Shown piece after piece: positions 1 to 8,547 of a stretch of 46,317 bases of DNA. Position numbers and translations under genes: made by a program. Each line of letters begins with the position of its first letter. The stretch's first letter is position 1. The notes beneath the pieces are model-generated. The model was not told where the DNA came from. It ran no database searches and worked only from the letters and a program-made list of their open reading frames with translations. Source of the DNA: a virus; the IMG/VR virus record IMGVR_UViG_3300021962_000188, positions 1-46,317 of that record. One strand, 5' to 3'.

Positions 1-207
1 ACCGCTAACAATTTTAGCTGTTGCAGTATATGTAGAACCATCGGTAGAAAAAGGAATTTGACCAACAGCAGAAGGCGATGCTAAAAGTTGTGATGTTAAA
101 GCAACAGTTCCGCTTGTGGCTGGTAAGGTCAATACAGTAGTACCAGCAACGGCTGGTTCTTGTAATGTAACGCTACCTGATGTGCTTCCTTGAAGAATGA
201 TGCTCAT
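1..207 (-). CDS. tail-tip/fibre protein, N-terminal part (cut by window edge)
   Basis: An open frame of 69 codons runs off the left edge. It starts at ATG 207, with AAGGA about seven bases upstream. The product opens MSIILQGSTSGSVTLQEPAV and is nearly identical to the N-terminus of the tail protein at 37061..37726; only the first few residues and one or two later ones differ. This Gly/Ser/Thr-rich segment looks like an attachment module placed in front of variable receptor-binding domains. It follows the fibre gene at 217..1563 by nine bases. If position 1 continues into 37519, as the matching sequence suggests, the gene is completed in frame down to 37061. Role inferred: virion tail tip. Confidence 0.75.
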   Translation of the reverse strand, partial: MSIILQGSTSGSVTLQEPAVAGTTVLTLPATSGTVALTSQLLASPSAVGQIPFSTDGSTYTATAKIVSG

Positions 208-216
208 GTCTTATCC

Positions 217-1563
217 TTATAGAACTACCCAACGACTACCAGAACTTACAGTAACAGTAACTCCACTATTAACTGTAACAGCACCAGTACTCATTGCATT
301 TTGACCAGAAGCGATTGTGTAGTTTGCTGCGATGGTTGCACTATTAGCAATGATTCCATTCGTAGCAACTAACTGAGAAGCCTTTAATTCACCAGTGCTT
401 GGCTTATATAGTAACTTAGCATTGGATGTATATACGGTTGTAGGAGTTCCACTAGTTGCAGCAGCAAACATTGGATATAAATCACTAGCCGTAGAAGTAT
501 CGTTGCTAAGAGCTGCACCACCAGAAACACTAGCAGTAGAAAGACTTGTAATTAAACCCTTAGCAGTAACTGTGATGACTGGAATTGCAGTAGAGCTTCC
601 ATAAGTATTAGCAGTTACACCAGAATCATTTAAGCTAATTGCAGGAGTACTGCCACCACTAGAAGCAATCGGAGCAGTTCCTGTTACTGAAGTTACACCA
701 GAAGCAGGGAGTGCAGAAGAAGTCCAGCTAGTACCGTTACCAATAATAGCGTAGTTGTTGGTAGGAGTTAACCCAGCAATCGTAGCTAAGTCAGCATCGT
801 ATGCTTGGACATTCGTACCAATTGCTAATCCTAGGTTAGTACGAGCAACACTAGCGTCAGGTAAGTCAGATAGGTTATTTGCTTTAGCTAAGAAAGATGA
901 ACCAGCAGCGTAGGCATCTACCCACACAGAGCCAGTATATACCTTCATTGATCCCAAAGAACTATTAAAGTAAAGTGCTCCAGCAACTAAGGCATTACCA
1001 TCATTATCTACTGAAGGATCAGAAGTCTTAGCTCCTAAGTACCTATCATCAAAGTTATCGTATGCTGTTAGGGTTTGATCTCTTGCTGTCTCAGCAGCAG
1101 TCTGAGCATTAGCAGCGTTAGTCGCTGAAGTAGCTGCGTTGCTTGCAGAAGTACTTGCATTAGAAGCAGACGTAGAAGCAGCAGTAGCTGAGTTACTTGC
1201 GTTAGTTGCTGAGGTACTTGCTGCGGAAGCAGAGTTACTAGCGTTAGTTGCTGAAGTAGACGCAGCAGATGCTGAGTTAGAAGCGTTTGTAGCGGATGTA
1301 GAAGCTGCACTTGCAGAACTTGCAGCGTTAGTAGCAGCAGTTTCAGCGTTGGTCTCTGCTGTTTCTGCATTAGTCTCTGCAGTCTCTGCATTAGTCTCTG
1401 CAGTCTCAGCGTTAGTCTCTGCTAATTCAGCAGCTACTTGTGCTGCCTCTGCAGCAGCCTGTGCAGCTATAGCAGCATCTTTAGCAGCGAGGGCTAATAA
1501 GACTTCACTAGAAGCGTCTCCTACAGCGTCCCCTGCACCACCTGCTCCTCGGTAGATAGCCAA
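217..1563 (-). CDS. tail fibre protein with tandem Ala/Thr/Asn/Glu repeats
   Basis: Product of 448 aa. The start is TTG at 1563, supported by AGGAG seven bases upstream; the first residues are MAIYRGAGGAGDAVGDAS, a common opening of phage fibres. Residues about 45-80 form a 7-residue repeat (ETNAETA) and residues about 80-150 a 14-residue Ser/Ala/Thr/Asn repeat, both predicted to form a trimeric coiled-coil or fibrous shaft. The segment from about 155 (AQTAAETARD, YDNFDDRYLG, LYFNSSLGSMKVYTGS, NNLSDL) is shared with the fibre at 37723..39345. The C-terminus ends SGSRWVVL, matching SGQRWVIL there. The N-terminal T7 gp17-type domain of that paralogue is absent. It lies downstream of the coat gene behind a terminator. 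Role inferred: host recognition. Confidence 0.8.
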   Translation of the reverse strand: MAIYRGAGGAGDAVGDASSEVLLALAAKDAAIAAQAAAEAAQVAAELAETNAETAETNAETAETNAETAETNAETAATNAASSASAASTSATNASNSASAASTSATNASNSASAASTSATNASNSATAASTSASNASTSASNAATSATNAANAQTAAETARDQTLTAYDNFDDRYLGAKTSDPSVDNDGNALVAGALYFNSSLGSMKVYTGSVWVDAYAAGSSFLAKANNLSDLPDASVARTNLGLAIGTNVQAYDADLATIAGLTPTNNYAIIGNGTSWTSSALPASGVTSVTGTAPIASSGGSTPAISLNDSGVTANTYGSSTAIPVITVTAKGLITSLSTASVSGGAALSNDTSTASDLYPMFAAATSGTPTTVYTSNAKLLYKPSTGELKASQLVATNGIIANSATIAANYTIASGQNAMSTGAVTVNSGVTVTVSSGSRWVVL

Positions 1564-1608
1564 AATTTATCTCCTATATTTGTTTAAATACACTCAGCGA
1601 ATGCACTT

Positions 1609-1639
1609 AAAAAAAGACTCCCCAGCCGAAACTGGGAAG
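1609..1639 (-). terminator. Rho-independent terminator after the coat gene
   Basis: On the minus strand an 8-bp stem (1639-1632 with 1625-1618, one G-U pair) closes a 6-base loop and is followed by a run of T (1615-1609). It sits between the coat protein stop at 1654 and the fibre start at 1563. It probably lowers fibre transcription relative to coat protein. Confidence 0.75.
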
Positions 1640-1653
1640 CCTAGGAACTACTA

Positions 1654-2616
1654 TTAAGCGTTTACAGCTAATACAAAACCAGTCTCAGGACGTACTACTT
1701 TAACACCGTAGAGGGTGTCAGCAGTGTACAGAGTGGATAAATATTCCTGTTTATATTGCGTCTGTGAACGAACAGACATTTGCTCAGCAAGAACCATGGT
1801 ATCTTTATGAGCCAAAATAGCTGCCTTGATGTCGCCACCAGCGGTTGCTGTATTTTGAGCATCGGTCTCGATAACTGGGCTGTTGCTTGTTACATAGATG
1901 TCGATACCATAAAGCGTACCGATTTGACCATTTTGAACACCACGACCATCAACGAAGTCAGAGCTGTTGTAACGATCAATACCCATGATAGCTGCACGTA
2001 GTGATGGAGGAATTGCAAAGAAGCGACCATCCATTGGGGTATCAGCATCGTCCATCAACTTGATCAAGGCACGGAAGCCAGCGTCAGTGAATACGTCAGC
2101 AGGAACTACAGTGTCTTCAGCGTAAGCTGTGAGACCAGTAGAAGCGTCGATGTAATAGCTGGTGCTGTGTGTCCAGTCAGAAGCGTCACCGTTACCAAAG
2201 GACTTGCCTAATTGGAACAATGTGTCGTCAACTTTCTTAGCCAAAGCGTAACCAGCATCTTCGGTGTAGAAGCGACGGAGTGATGCCAAAGCCTGAACTT
2301 CAACGATGTCCTCGATGAAACGTGAGTACTCAAAGTGCTGGTCAATCGAGACTAATACTTCGGTCTCGGTGTCAGCTTGGATGGTAACTGCTGTGTTTGC
2401 TGCTTTAGCTGTTGCTACGCCACGAGTTGGCTTAGGAATATGAAGAGTATCGCCCTTCTTACCACGCATCGTCATTTTATTGACGAGGTTTGCCAATACT
2501 AGGTTTTTCTGATATGCAGCGATTACTTCGTCAGACCAGATTTCTGGGATAAACTTGTCTGCTGCTGTTTTGTTGACAATAGATGTACTACCGCCGGGAT
2601 ATGCTGCTGTTGCCAT
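1654..2616 (-). CDS. major capsid protein
   Basis: Product of 320 aa. It begins MATAAYPGGSTSIVNKT and continues through FIPEIWSDEVIAAYQKNLVLANLV, a segment characteristic of phage coat proteins of the HK97-fold type. AGGAG precedes ATG 2616. There is no long acidic N-terminal delta domain, consistent with a separate scaffold encoded just upstream (2643..3455). The position after portal and scaffold and the strong terminator downstream fit the most highly expressed late gene. Family recognised from sequence style and synteny; the fold is inferred. Confidence 0.9.
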   Translation of the reverse strand: MATAAYPGGSTSIVNKTAADKFIPEIWSDEVIAAYQKNLVLANLVNKMTMRGKKGDTLHIPKPTRGVATAKAANTAVTIQADTETEVLVSIDQHFEYSRFIEDIVEVQALASLRRFYTEDAGYALAKKVDDTLFQLGKSFGNGDASDWTHSTSYYIDASTGLTAYAEDTVVPADVFTDAGFRALIKLMDDADTPMDGRFFAIPPSLRAAIMGIDRYNSSDFVDGRGVQNGQIGTLYGIDIYVTSNSPVIETDAQNTATAGGDIKAAILAHKDTMVLAEQMSVRSQTQYKQEYLSTLYTADTLYGVKVVRPETGFVLAVNA

Positions 2617-2642
2617 TTTATAAATCTCCTAAATTAATAAGT

Positions 2643-3455
2643 TTAACGGACTCGCCCTTCGGCATAAGCTGCAAGAATTTCATCTTGCAAAGCCATATAA
2701 CGATTTGGGTCTGTCATTTTCAATTTGATAAGGTCAGCTCTTCGATAGACCTTTCTACTACTTTCTCCAGTACCACCAACATCAACCGAAGCTGCCCGTA
2801 ATGCTGTATCTTGAGCTTTAGCTTGTGTTTCTGCTGCTTGTGTTTTAACTTGTGCAGTCTGAACTGATTTAATCGCCTTGTAGGTGCTTAAAAGTTCATC
2901 AGCCGAGTTAAAGTCAAATTCAGCGTCAGCTTTTGTAAACAAATCAACACGAATTGGACTTGCTTTGATCCATTCATGGAATTCAGCGTTTTGCGCTATA
3001 TCCATAAAGTCGGGATGCTTAGACTGCAGTTTCTGTGCAGTTTGCATTCTCTTTAATTCGAGTGAGGCTTGTTTAGCTTCAAGTACTGCTGGGTGCTGGT
3101 CTACTGTTTTTAGAACAGCCTGTCTGGGGTCAGCAAAGAAATCTTCTTCTTGAACTGTTTCAGCCGGCTTGCTTTGCTGTTTAGTTTCGAGTTGTTGCTT
3201 GAGGAGCTGATCTGCTAAGCTACGAACCTCATGAACCTCTTGGGCTTGTCTACCAATTAACTTCTCAGCCTCTTGGTGCATCTTTACGATGTCTTCAACT
3301 GATTTACCTTTATACTTCTCAGGTAAGTCTTCAGCTTTGGGTTCTTCTGTAGGTGCTGTCGTCGGAGTCTCTTCTTGAGGTTGGTCCGCCGGTGTATCTA
3401 TCTGATCAAAGTTTCCTTCTAGCAGTTCTTCTTTTTCAACAAAATTTGCAGCCAT
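2643..3455 (-). CDS. capsid scaffold protein
   Basis: Product of 270 aa, strongly charged. The N-terminal 50 residues are acidic and Pro/Thr-rich (ADQPQEETPTTAPTEEP). The middle is Gln/Glu/Lys-rich and predicted to be helical or coiled coil (about 60-210). The C-terminus is basic (YRRADLIKLKM ... EGRVR), the part that in scaffolds usually contacts coat protein. AGGAG lies upstream of ATG 3455. Its position directly upstream of the coat gene is typical. No protease signature is visible. Scaffolds assemble with coat protein in the procapsid and leave before DNA packaging. Confidence 0.85.
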   Translation of the reverse strand: MAANFVEKEELLEGNFDQIDTPADQPQEETPTTAPTEEPKAEDLPEKYKGKSVEDIVKMHQEAEKLIGRQAQEVHEVRSLADQLLKQQLETKQQSKPAETVQEEDFFADPRQAVLKTVDQHPAVLEAKQASLELKRMQTAQKLQSKHPDFMDIAQNAEFHEWIKASPIRVDLFTKADAEFDFNSADELLSTYKAIKSVQTAQVKTQAAETQAKAQDTALRAASVDVGGTGESSRKVYRRADLIKLKMTDPNRYMALQDEILAAYAEGRVR

Positions 3456-3523
3456 ATATTGCTCCTGTCACAAAGTGATTGTAGGATTTATAAAATAACA
3501 AAGGTGCTAATGCAGTATCTTTG

Positions 3524-3766
3524 TCACGAGTTGAGCTTACGCTCTCTAAGGCGTTTTTCTTCACGCTGTCTAGCCCACCTTGCTGTTGCTTGCGGATGAT
3601 CGCCAGAAACAGGATCGAGACTAATACGGGGTGCAGAAATCTGCCTGTGTGCGTCTTTACCGCACAACCAACAAGGAACTGTGGCTACCTCATAACTAAC
3701 CAAGTTTTCCTGCAGGTGGTCCTCTTCACAGAGGAATTCATATAGCCTACGAGTCATCCTGAGCAT
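3524..3766 (-). CDS. small zinc-ribbon protein (FmdB-like, degenerate)
   Basis: Product of 80 aa. It has one clear CxxC pair (PCWLCG) followed by a basic tail (ISAPRISLDPVSGDHPQATARWARQREEKRLRER). The phrase 'ISAP-RI-LD--SGD-P-A---WA' is familiar from small phage proteins annotated as FmdB-type regulatory zinc ribbons. The first CxxC of that family is reduced here to a single Cys near residue 13. It overlaps the stop of the upstream 86-aa gene by 20 bases, so translation is probably coupled. Function unknown; possibly a virion assembly or nucleic-acid-binding accessory. Confidence 0.65.
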   Translation of the reverse strand: MLRMTRRLYEFLCEEDHLQENLVSYEVATVPCWLCGKDAHRQISAPRISLDPVSGDHPQATARWARQREEKRLRERKLNS

Positions 3767-4007
3767 CTCCCGATGAGTCTTTTTGCAATGCCTCGTAAGC
3801 CTGTTCTGTACTTTCTTTGAGAGTTAGAACCCATTGAAGGATGTCTAATTGCCCTTTACGAAAGAATAGATCAATTTCGTTTTGAATCGGAGCTACTTTA
3901 TTCACCGCATCGAATATTCCTTGAACATCCTCGATGAATTGTTTCCACCCAACCGTAGTCATCGTGGAAAATCGCTCTTCATAGTACTTTTCTAATTGTT
4001 TATCCAC
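3747..4007 (-). CDS. conserved small phage protein (86 aa), between portal and scaffold
   Basis: Product of 86 aa, mixed charge, mostly helical in appearance (EKYYEERFSTMTTVGWKQFIEDVQGIFDAV). It has no Cys, no membrane segment and no catalytic motif. AAGGAG lies about 10 bases upstream of ATG 4007. It is the first gene after the promoter-like sequence at 4058-4086, so it may open a capsid transcription unit. I do not recognise a function. Synteny suggests a head-assembly accessory. Confidence 0.6.
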   Translation of the reverse strand: MDKQLEKYYEERFSTMTTVGWKQFIEDVQGIFDAVNKVAPIQNEIDLFFRKGQLDILQWVLTLKESTEQAYEALQKDSSGDAQDDS

Positions 4008-4057
4008 AGTTTTCTCCTTTATTGGGAACTGTGTTGCTTGGTAACAACACTATGGCA

Positions 4058-4086
4058 ATACTACCACAGTTTTGTTAAAATGTCAA
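4058..4086 (-). promoter_or_regulatory. sigma-70-like promoter for the capsid genes
   Basis: On the minus strand TTGACA (4086-4081), a 17-base spacer and TAGTAT (4063-4058), with an extended -10 (TG one base before it). The -35 overlaps the end of the portal gene and the predicted start falls near 4051, in the gap before the gene at 4007. It would add transcripts for scaffold and coat. Exact TTGACA hexamers are common by chance; location and the extended -10 are what support this one. Confidence 0.5.
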
Positions 4087-6083
4087 GCACTTTTTGATTG
4101 TTTTTGCAACATTTGTAGCGTAGCGATACGTTCGTTGCTCTTAATATCTTCTTCTTTTAATGCTAATTCAGCAATCTTAGCTCTTTGAGCGAACTCTCCT
4201 GAGCTGTCTTGACCACGAATATTCTGGCTTAGACCGCTAATAATCTTCGCTTGCGTCTCTTGTGGCATCAATTGAGCCTCAACCACATCTTTCTGAGCAG
4301 AAGCGTTGTTTCTAGTGGCTTCGGACTGTAATTTAGCGATTTCAGCCTGTGCTGCAGTGATTTGGAGCTGTGTATTAGCCTGTTGGAGCTGTTGTTGCTC
4401 TGGGTTAGGCTGCATCATAGCGTCTAATTGCTGGATCATATCTGCTCTATTTGGTAGACTAGAACTAGCAATAATGCCTTTGAGGATCATTGGCAATACT
4501 GGAGTGTCGGGACCGAGAGTCTGTAGCAATGCGATAAGTTGTTGTTGCTCGTATTCACGGGCAATGATGCCTAGTGTAGCCATTGGAATAAACTTAAAGT
4601 CTGCTGCAGGATAACGCTCAGGATCAAACTGCATGAATCTCCACGCTGCCTTACGAATCAATGGCACGAGGAAGTCTTCTTGGAAGTTTGTTAGGGTACG
4701 CTTGTACTTCTTGATAATACCAGCAATCGACATTGAGAACTGAGCAGCCCCGTCACGGGTAAACTGTGTTGGTTGACCAGAAGCATCGACAGTACCGGTA
4801 GCCTGTAGCAGCATTCTTTCAAAGTTCTGGCTAATAGCGAGGTTGCCGGGATCAGTAGAACCGAACTTAAACGGGAACAGGATCTCTGCTGGGTTGCCAT
4901 TGGTAAGGATTGCTTTACCGGGCTTGACTTCAAACTTAGCGCCACGAGGTAGACGAGTAGCATCCATTGCAATCATTGGAGCCGTTGTCAAGGCAAGGCT
5001 ATCTAGGTGACTACGCAACTGAGCGTCAATGCCCTTTTGCATATTGTAAGCCTTCTCGACTGTGCCACGACCCCAGAAGCGGTTCGGTACTGTATCATCC
5101 TGATATGCTACGACAGGACGATCCTTCATCATGTAAGGCGTTTTCTCTGCCTTGAGTAGTAGGTCGCCATTAGCAATAACAACGATGGCTTCGACGAGGT
5201 CGCTATACTGATCCGCAGTGCTATCCTCCGGAAATAAGTCAACAACTTCTTCACCTTCTTTGTTCTCCAATTGCTCAATGTATTCACGAGGTACTAATCC
5301 ATAATATTTCAAGAGTACTACTTTGTCATCGGTATACTGGATTTCTTCTTGTGTTGGCTCTAGGTCATCATCTTGTCCGTAGGGTTGGATGTCTACTTTA
5401 CGATAGATACCCTTTTCCATACCAGCAACAACCTGATGAATTGAGACATAAGACTCTACTGCAACTCCCATTGCGTCATCAACCGAAACAGCATTGGGGT
5501 CAATTAAGAAGTTCTTAGGATTAATAGGATTTAACTTAATGCAAGTGTAATCCTTTTCCATCACGCCATATGCGGCAGTACCGTCAGCCATTGGCATTGT
5601 TTGTGGATACATTTCTGTTTTCTTAGAAACAGACAACTCACCGATACCAGTACCATAAATCTCAGCCATTAACTCAACTTGAGTAATAGCCTTCTTGATA
5701 TTCTCTTTCTCTAGGTCTTCTTTGAGCTGGAGTTTAATTGCTTCCACATCGAAGCGTTGTTGATCCACAAGGTCATCAGTGATGTCAAACCATTCTCCAT
5801 TTCCGAATATAGCTTCGCATATCTCTGCGTGTCTTGTTTCCACAGCTTGCTGAGTCGCTGGGGAGATAATACGGCTGCGTTCAGATTCTCTAGTACGGTC
5901 TTCTGCAGCCCACTTGCCTCTAAATATTCTTTCATATTCTTTCCATTCTACAAGATAATTATCATCACGATGATCACGCCAGCGATCACAGTGACTGACA
6001 ACGAACTCAACAATCTCTTTGTCTGATTCGGTTGGTTGGTCAAACTCGTTTTGTGAGAGTTCTTCTTTTTGAAATTCTGCCAT
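4083..6083 (-). CDS. portal protein
   Basis: Product of 666 aa, within the range of podophage portals. The N-terminus has long charged helices (SHCDRWRDHRDDNYLVEWKEYERIFRGKW), followed by SRIISPATQQAVETRHAEICEAIFG. The core includes QDDTVPNRFWGRGTVEKAYNMQKGIDAQLRSHLD, a pattern seen in portals of short-tailed phages. The C-terminal third is a Gln-rich long helix (QQQLQQANTQLQITAAQAEIAKLQSEATRNN), likely the barrel. It forms the dodecameric ring through which DNA enters and leaves the head. It lies directly downstream of the 187-aa gene in the terminase-portal-scaffold-coat order. Confidence 0.88.
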   Translation of the reverse strand: MAEFQKEELSQNEFDQPTESDKEIVEFVVSHCDRWRDHRDDNYLVEWKEYERIFRGKWAAEDRTRESERSRIISPATQQAVETRHAEICEAIFGNGEWFDITDDLVDQQRFDVEAIKLQLKEDLEKENIKKAITQVELMAEIYGTGIGELSVSKKTEMYPQTMPMADGTAAYGVMEKDYTCIKLNPINPKNFLIDPNAVSVDDAMGVAVESYVSIHQVVAGMEKGIYRKVDIQPYGQDDDLEPTQEEIQYTDDKVVLLKYYGLVPREYIEQLENKEGEEVVDLFPEDSTADQYSDLVEAIVVIANGDLLLKAEKTPYMMKDRPVVAYQDDTVPNRFWGRGTVEKAYNMQKGIDAQLRSHLDSLALTTAPMIAMDATRLPRGAKFEVKPGKAILTNGNPAEILFPFKFGSTDPGNLAISQNFERMLLQATGTVDASGQPTQFTRDGAAQFSMSIAGIIKKYKRTLTNFQEDFLVPLIRKAAWRFMQFDPERYPAADFKFIPMATLGIIAREYEQQQLIALLQTLGPDTPVLPMILKGIIASSSLPNRADMIQQLDAMMQPNPEQQQLQQANTQLQITAAQAEIAKLQSEATRNNASAQKDVVEAQLMPQETQAKIISGLSQNIRGQDSSGEFAQRAKIAELALKEEDIKSNERIATLQMLQKQSKSA

Positions 6084-6091
6084 GATTTTCC

Positions 6092-6655
6092 TTACTTAGT
6101 GGTATCGCCAAAGGGATCAGTGTAAAACGGAGATACTGGTTCTACTTGCATAGGTCGTTTTAAATACTGCTGTAAACCCATTAACATTTCTTCTTGCTGT
6201 GGAGTATAAGCACCAGCCCACTCATTATTACGGTCTGGGGCAAGAAACCCACGCAAATACGCATCTTGTCTGCTAATACGGAACCAATCTTCAAAAGATC
6301 GTGTTTCTTTATTTTCTTTCTTGGCTCTTTCGTAAGCTGCTTTATCAATTGCTAGTTGTTCAGGTGTTAAAGAACCAATAATTGTTTCTCTAGCTTTAGC
6401 AAACTGAGGATCAACTTCTGGTAGATAATGAAGCATATCGCCAAAAATAGCTCGTTTTAATTCATCGCCTTTTAAGTCTTTGGAGAATACTTCTAAAGTA
6501 GGTACTCCCGGATTGGGATTATATTTCTCATCAGGGCTATAGAATTCTATTACTCCGCCATACGGAGATTTTTTACCACGAGAATCAATTACCTTAAACG
6601 GGTATTGATTCAGTATTGGGTATTCAGCGTAGATTTGTTTTAAAATGTCTTCCAT
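6092..6655 (-). CDS. hypothetical protein between large terminase and portal
   Basis: Product of 187 aa. Its ATG (6655) overlaps the terminase stop. The N-terminal half is globular with aromatic and Pro-rich segments (YGGVIEFYSPDEKYNPNPGVPTLEVFSKDL). The C-terminal half is helical and charged, ending PVSPFYTDPFGDTTK. It shows no Cys clusters, signal peptide or membrane segment. A FGDMLHYLPE segment is the only His-containing acidic motif and is too weak to call an enzyme. I do not recognise the family. Position suggests a head or packaging accessory. Confidence 0.6.
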   Translation of the reverse strand: MEDILKQIYAEYPILNQYPFKVIDSRGKKSPYGGVIEFYSPDEKYNPNPGVPTLEVFSKDLKGDELKRAIFGDMLHYLPEVDPQFAKARETIIGSLTPEQLAIDKAAYERAKKENKETRSFEDWFRISRQDAYLRGFLAPDRNNEWAGAYTPQQEEMLMGLQQYLKRPMQVEPVSPFYTDPFGDTTK

Positions 6656-7926
6656 TAGTATCCGCTTATTACATCTAAAGTTTGATAAGGCTCGTCTTCG
6701 TAATCCTGCTGATAGCTAGTCAAAGCCATCTGATCAACATACGCCAGTGCGTCCACAAGGTCATCATGGACATTAGCGGTAGGGAACTGGAGTAACTGAT
6801 CTACAAACTCTTTCCAGTCTTCTTCTTCGTTTAGGGTAATCCTACCGTGTTCGAACCTACCCTGTAACGCCCAAGCTATTCGCTCGGTCTTTTTCTTGTT
6901 GCCGTGCGTCAAATCCGTGATATGGAAATAGACATTGTTCTTACGCATCAAATCGTTTAAGTAGGGATGCACTGCATTCTTTAGCGCCCCTCGTTCAATG
7001 CCTACAGCCATCGGCTGGTATTCTTGTACAAGTCGAAGTATCTTTCCCGCTGTCTCTTTAATGTCCCAACGACCATGTACAATCTTCTCAACGAACCAAT
7101 CTCCAGTGTCTTCTACTTTTACAATTGCAATAGCGGATTCGTCTAAGCGTTTCTTTGTAGCGCCAGCGTTCTTCGCCACCTCTTCAAATCCTGCCAAATC
7201 GATAGCGATAATGTAGTCCCCGTACTGCGGGGCTTCGCCATACTTAATCCATTCTTCCTTGAAGATTTCTTGACCGGCGTTGTCAAAAGATGCTTCGTAC
7301 TCTTGCTTGAACGCAAAAGACGAGAGCGTCTTCCTTGCTGCGTCCACCTCTTTCGGGTCAATCGTCTCATTATCTTTAGTGGTGAAGTGCCATGCTTTCC
7401 ATTCTTCGTCTTCTTCTTCCATCCCTAGTTTATACATATCGTAAAACCAGTTACGCCCTGACGGAGTGGAAATGAACATAGCCTCTCCTTTTTTATCCGA
7501 CAGAGAAGCACGAACAATCTTCTCCCACGTCTCCTGCTTAATAAACGCACACTCGTCTAGGACTGCGTAATACAGACTCAGACCACGAAGGGTATCACTG
7601 TTGTCTGCACCACGAACATGAATCTTACGACCATTCACCAAGGTGATGTCCAGATTGTTAATGTGAGCAGACTTAATAACAGGTCTACCAATCTCTAGGA
7701 GGCTATCCCAGATGATTTGTCTGGACTGTCCTAGGGTCGGGGACACATACAGCACTGCAGACCCTTCGGGAGCCTCTAATGCCTTTATAATGAGCATCAT
7801 GGTAGCGAGTCTGCTTTTGCCACATCGCCGCCCTGCTGCTATCACTTTAAAGCGAGTCTTATCCTTAAAGACCTCTTGTTGCCACTTTAACAACTCAAAG
7901 TTAAGACTCGTCACTGTCAACCTCAC
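6655..7926 (-). CDS. terL: terminase large subunit (packaging ATPase-nuclease)
   Basis: Product of 423 aa. Residues 30-39 hold the Walker A motif AAGRRCGKSR. Residues 119-127 hold Walker B YYAVLDECA with catalytic D124-E125. FISTPSGRNW (about 151-160) is the coupling motif. The RNase H-like nuclease domain starts at AIDLAG (D243) and ends with DDLVDALAY near 380-388. It drives DNA translocation into the procapsid through the portal and cuts the concatemer. It overlaps the small subunit gene by 26 bases, indicating coupled translation. Confidence 0.95.
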   Translation of the reverse strand: MRLTVTSLNFELLKWQQEVFKDKTRFKVIAAGRRCGKSRLATMMLIIKALEAPEGSAVLYVSPTLGQSRQIIWDSLLEIGRPVIKSAHINNLDITLVNGRKIHVRGADNSDTLRGLSLYYAVLDECAFIKQETWEKIVRASLSDKKGEAMFISTPSGRNWFYDMYKLGMEEEDEEWKAWHFTTKDNETIDPKEVDAARKTLSSFAFKQEYEASFDNAGQEIFKEEWIKYGEAPQYGDYIIAIDLAGFEEVAKNAGATKKRLDESAIAIVKVEDTGDWFVEKIVHGRWDIKETAGKILRLVQEYQPMAVGIERGALKNAVHPYLNDLMRKNNVYFHITDLTHGNKKKTERIAWALQGRFEHGRITLNEEEDWKEFVDQLLQFPTANVHDDLVDALAYVDQMALTSYQQDYEDEPYQTLDVISGY

Positions 7927-8332
7927 CCATGTCTACGACATTGGCATCTACGCTAGGACTATTCAGTCCAGTGATGTTAATGCTAATTTGCGGTGATTGT
8001 CCGCTGTTTTTCGCCGCATCGAATACCGACAGCGGTAAGACACGATCAACGCACATCTTTAGTGCAGCGATTTGATCCTTATCGTTAGGATCTAATGCTT
8101 TGTGAATCAATGTCTCAATTATCTTATCTCCGGAGGTTCCAAGCAATCTGGCTTTGAATTCAGCAATTCGTGCTGAGTCTCCGGCTGGTCTTCCGACCTT
8201 ACCTCTATTACCTTTTTTCTTAGCCTCGATGTCCTTCTTTAGGGGACGACCTAACTTACGACGTTGTATCTTAGGGCGAGGAGGTTTCTCTAATACCTCG
8301 GTGGTAACGACATGGGGAATACTATTAGACAT
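7901..8332 (-). CDS. terS: terminase small subunit
   Basis: I prefer the ATG at 8332 (143 aa) because AAGGA lies about nine bases upstream; the in-frame ATG at 8356 lacks a ribosome site. The N-terminal 50 residues are very basic and contain two AT-hook-like cores (KLGRPLKK and KVGRPAGD). The rest is helical (KIIETLIHKALDPNDKDQIAALKMCVDRVLPL). Small subunits recognise the packaging site and load the large subunit. It is the first gene after the minus-strand promoter at 8519-8547. Identification rests on position, size and basic N-terminus. Confidence 0.8.
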   Translation of the reverse strand: MSNSIPHVVTTEVLEKPPRPKIQRRKLGRPLKKDIEAKKKGNRGKVGRPAGDSARIAEFKARLLGTSGDKIIETLIHKALDPNDKDQIAALKMCVDRVLPLSVFDAAKNSGQSPQISINITGLNSPSVDANVVDMGEVDSDES

Positions 8333-8437
8333 TGTCTTTTTCCTTACGGGAGACATTCTATATAGAAGGTTTTCTATATGATTTATTTATATGGTTATTA
8401 GCTATACAGACACAGAGACCTGTAGTCATGCTAAAGA

Positions 8438-8449
8438 GTGCTATAGCAC
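8438..8449. promoter_or_regulatory. 12-bp perfect palindrome, operator candidate
   Basis: GTGCTATAGCAC is a perfect palindrome in the predicted leader of the terminase transcript (start near 8512). Its core CTATAGC recurs at 8584 and 8766 in the same intergenic region. A dimeric repressor or transcript-level hairpin could act here. No matching regulator is recognised in the window. Confidence 0.4.
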
Positions 8450-8518
8450 CGCATCAGATGTCTAGAGACTGTATCGAAGTTTCCCTAACACTTCGTTACC
8501 AGCTTCTACATAGGTAGA

Positions 8519-8547
8519 ACTATATCATACTTTTTCTTTTTTGTCAA
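8519..8547 (-). promoter_or_regulatory. sigma-70 promoter for the terminase-led late operon
   Basis: On the minus strand TTGACA (8547-8542), a 17-base spacer rich in A and TATAGT (8524-8519). The predicted start is near 8512, giving a leader of about 180 bases before terS at 8332. This is the best promoter match in the window. The same -35 and -10 hexamers with the same spacing occur before the DNA polymerase gene (16642-16670). Confidence 0.7.

Noticed and set aside
1-180. Terminal direct repeat of the phage as the cause of the repeated block
   Set aside because: The second copy is internal (37520), inside a coding sequence, and is followed by different sequence, so it is not a packaged terminal repeat.
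1139-1555. Plus-strand frame of 138 aa opposite the fibre gene
   Set aside because: Ala/Val/Leu low-complexity mirror of the fibre repeats; no ribosome site; shadow frame.
2573-2578. TTGACA on the plus strand within the coat gene, and similar hexamers at 7281, 12679, 15002 and 19327
   Set aside because: No -10 at proper spacing, wrong strand or mid-gene; about 30 such hexamers are expected by chance.
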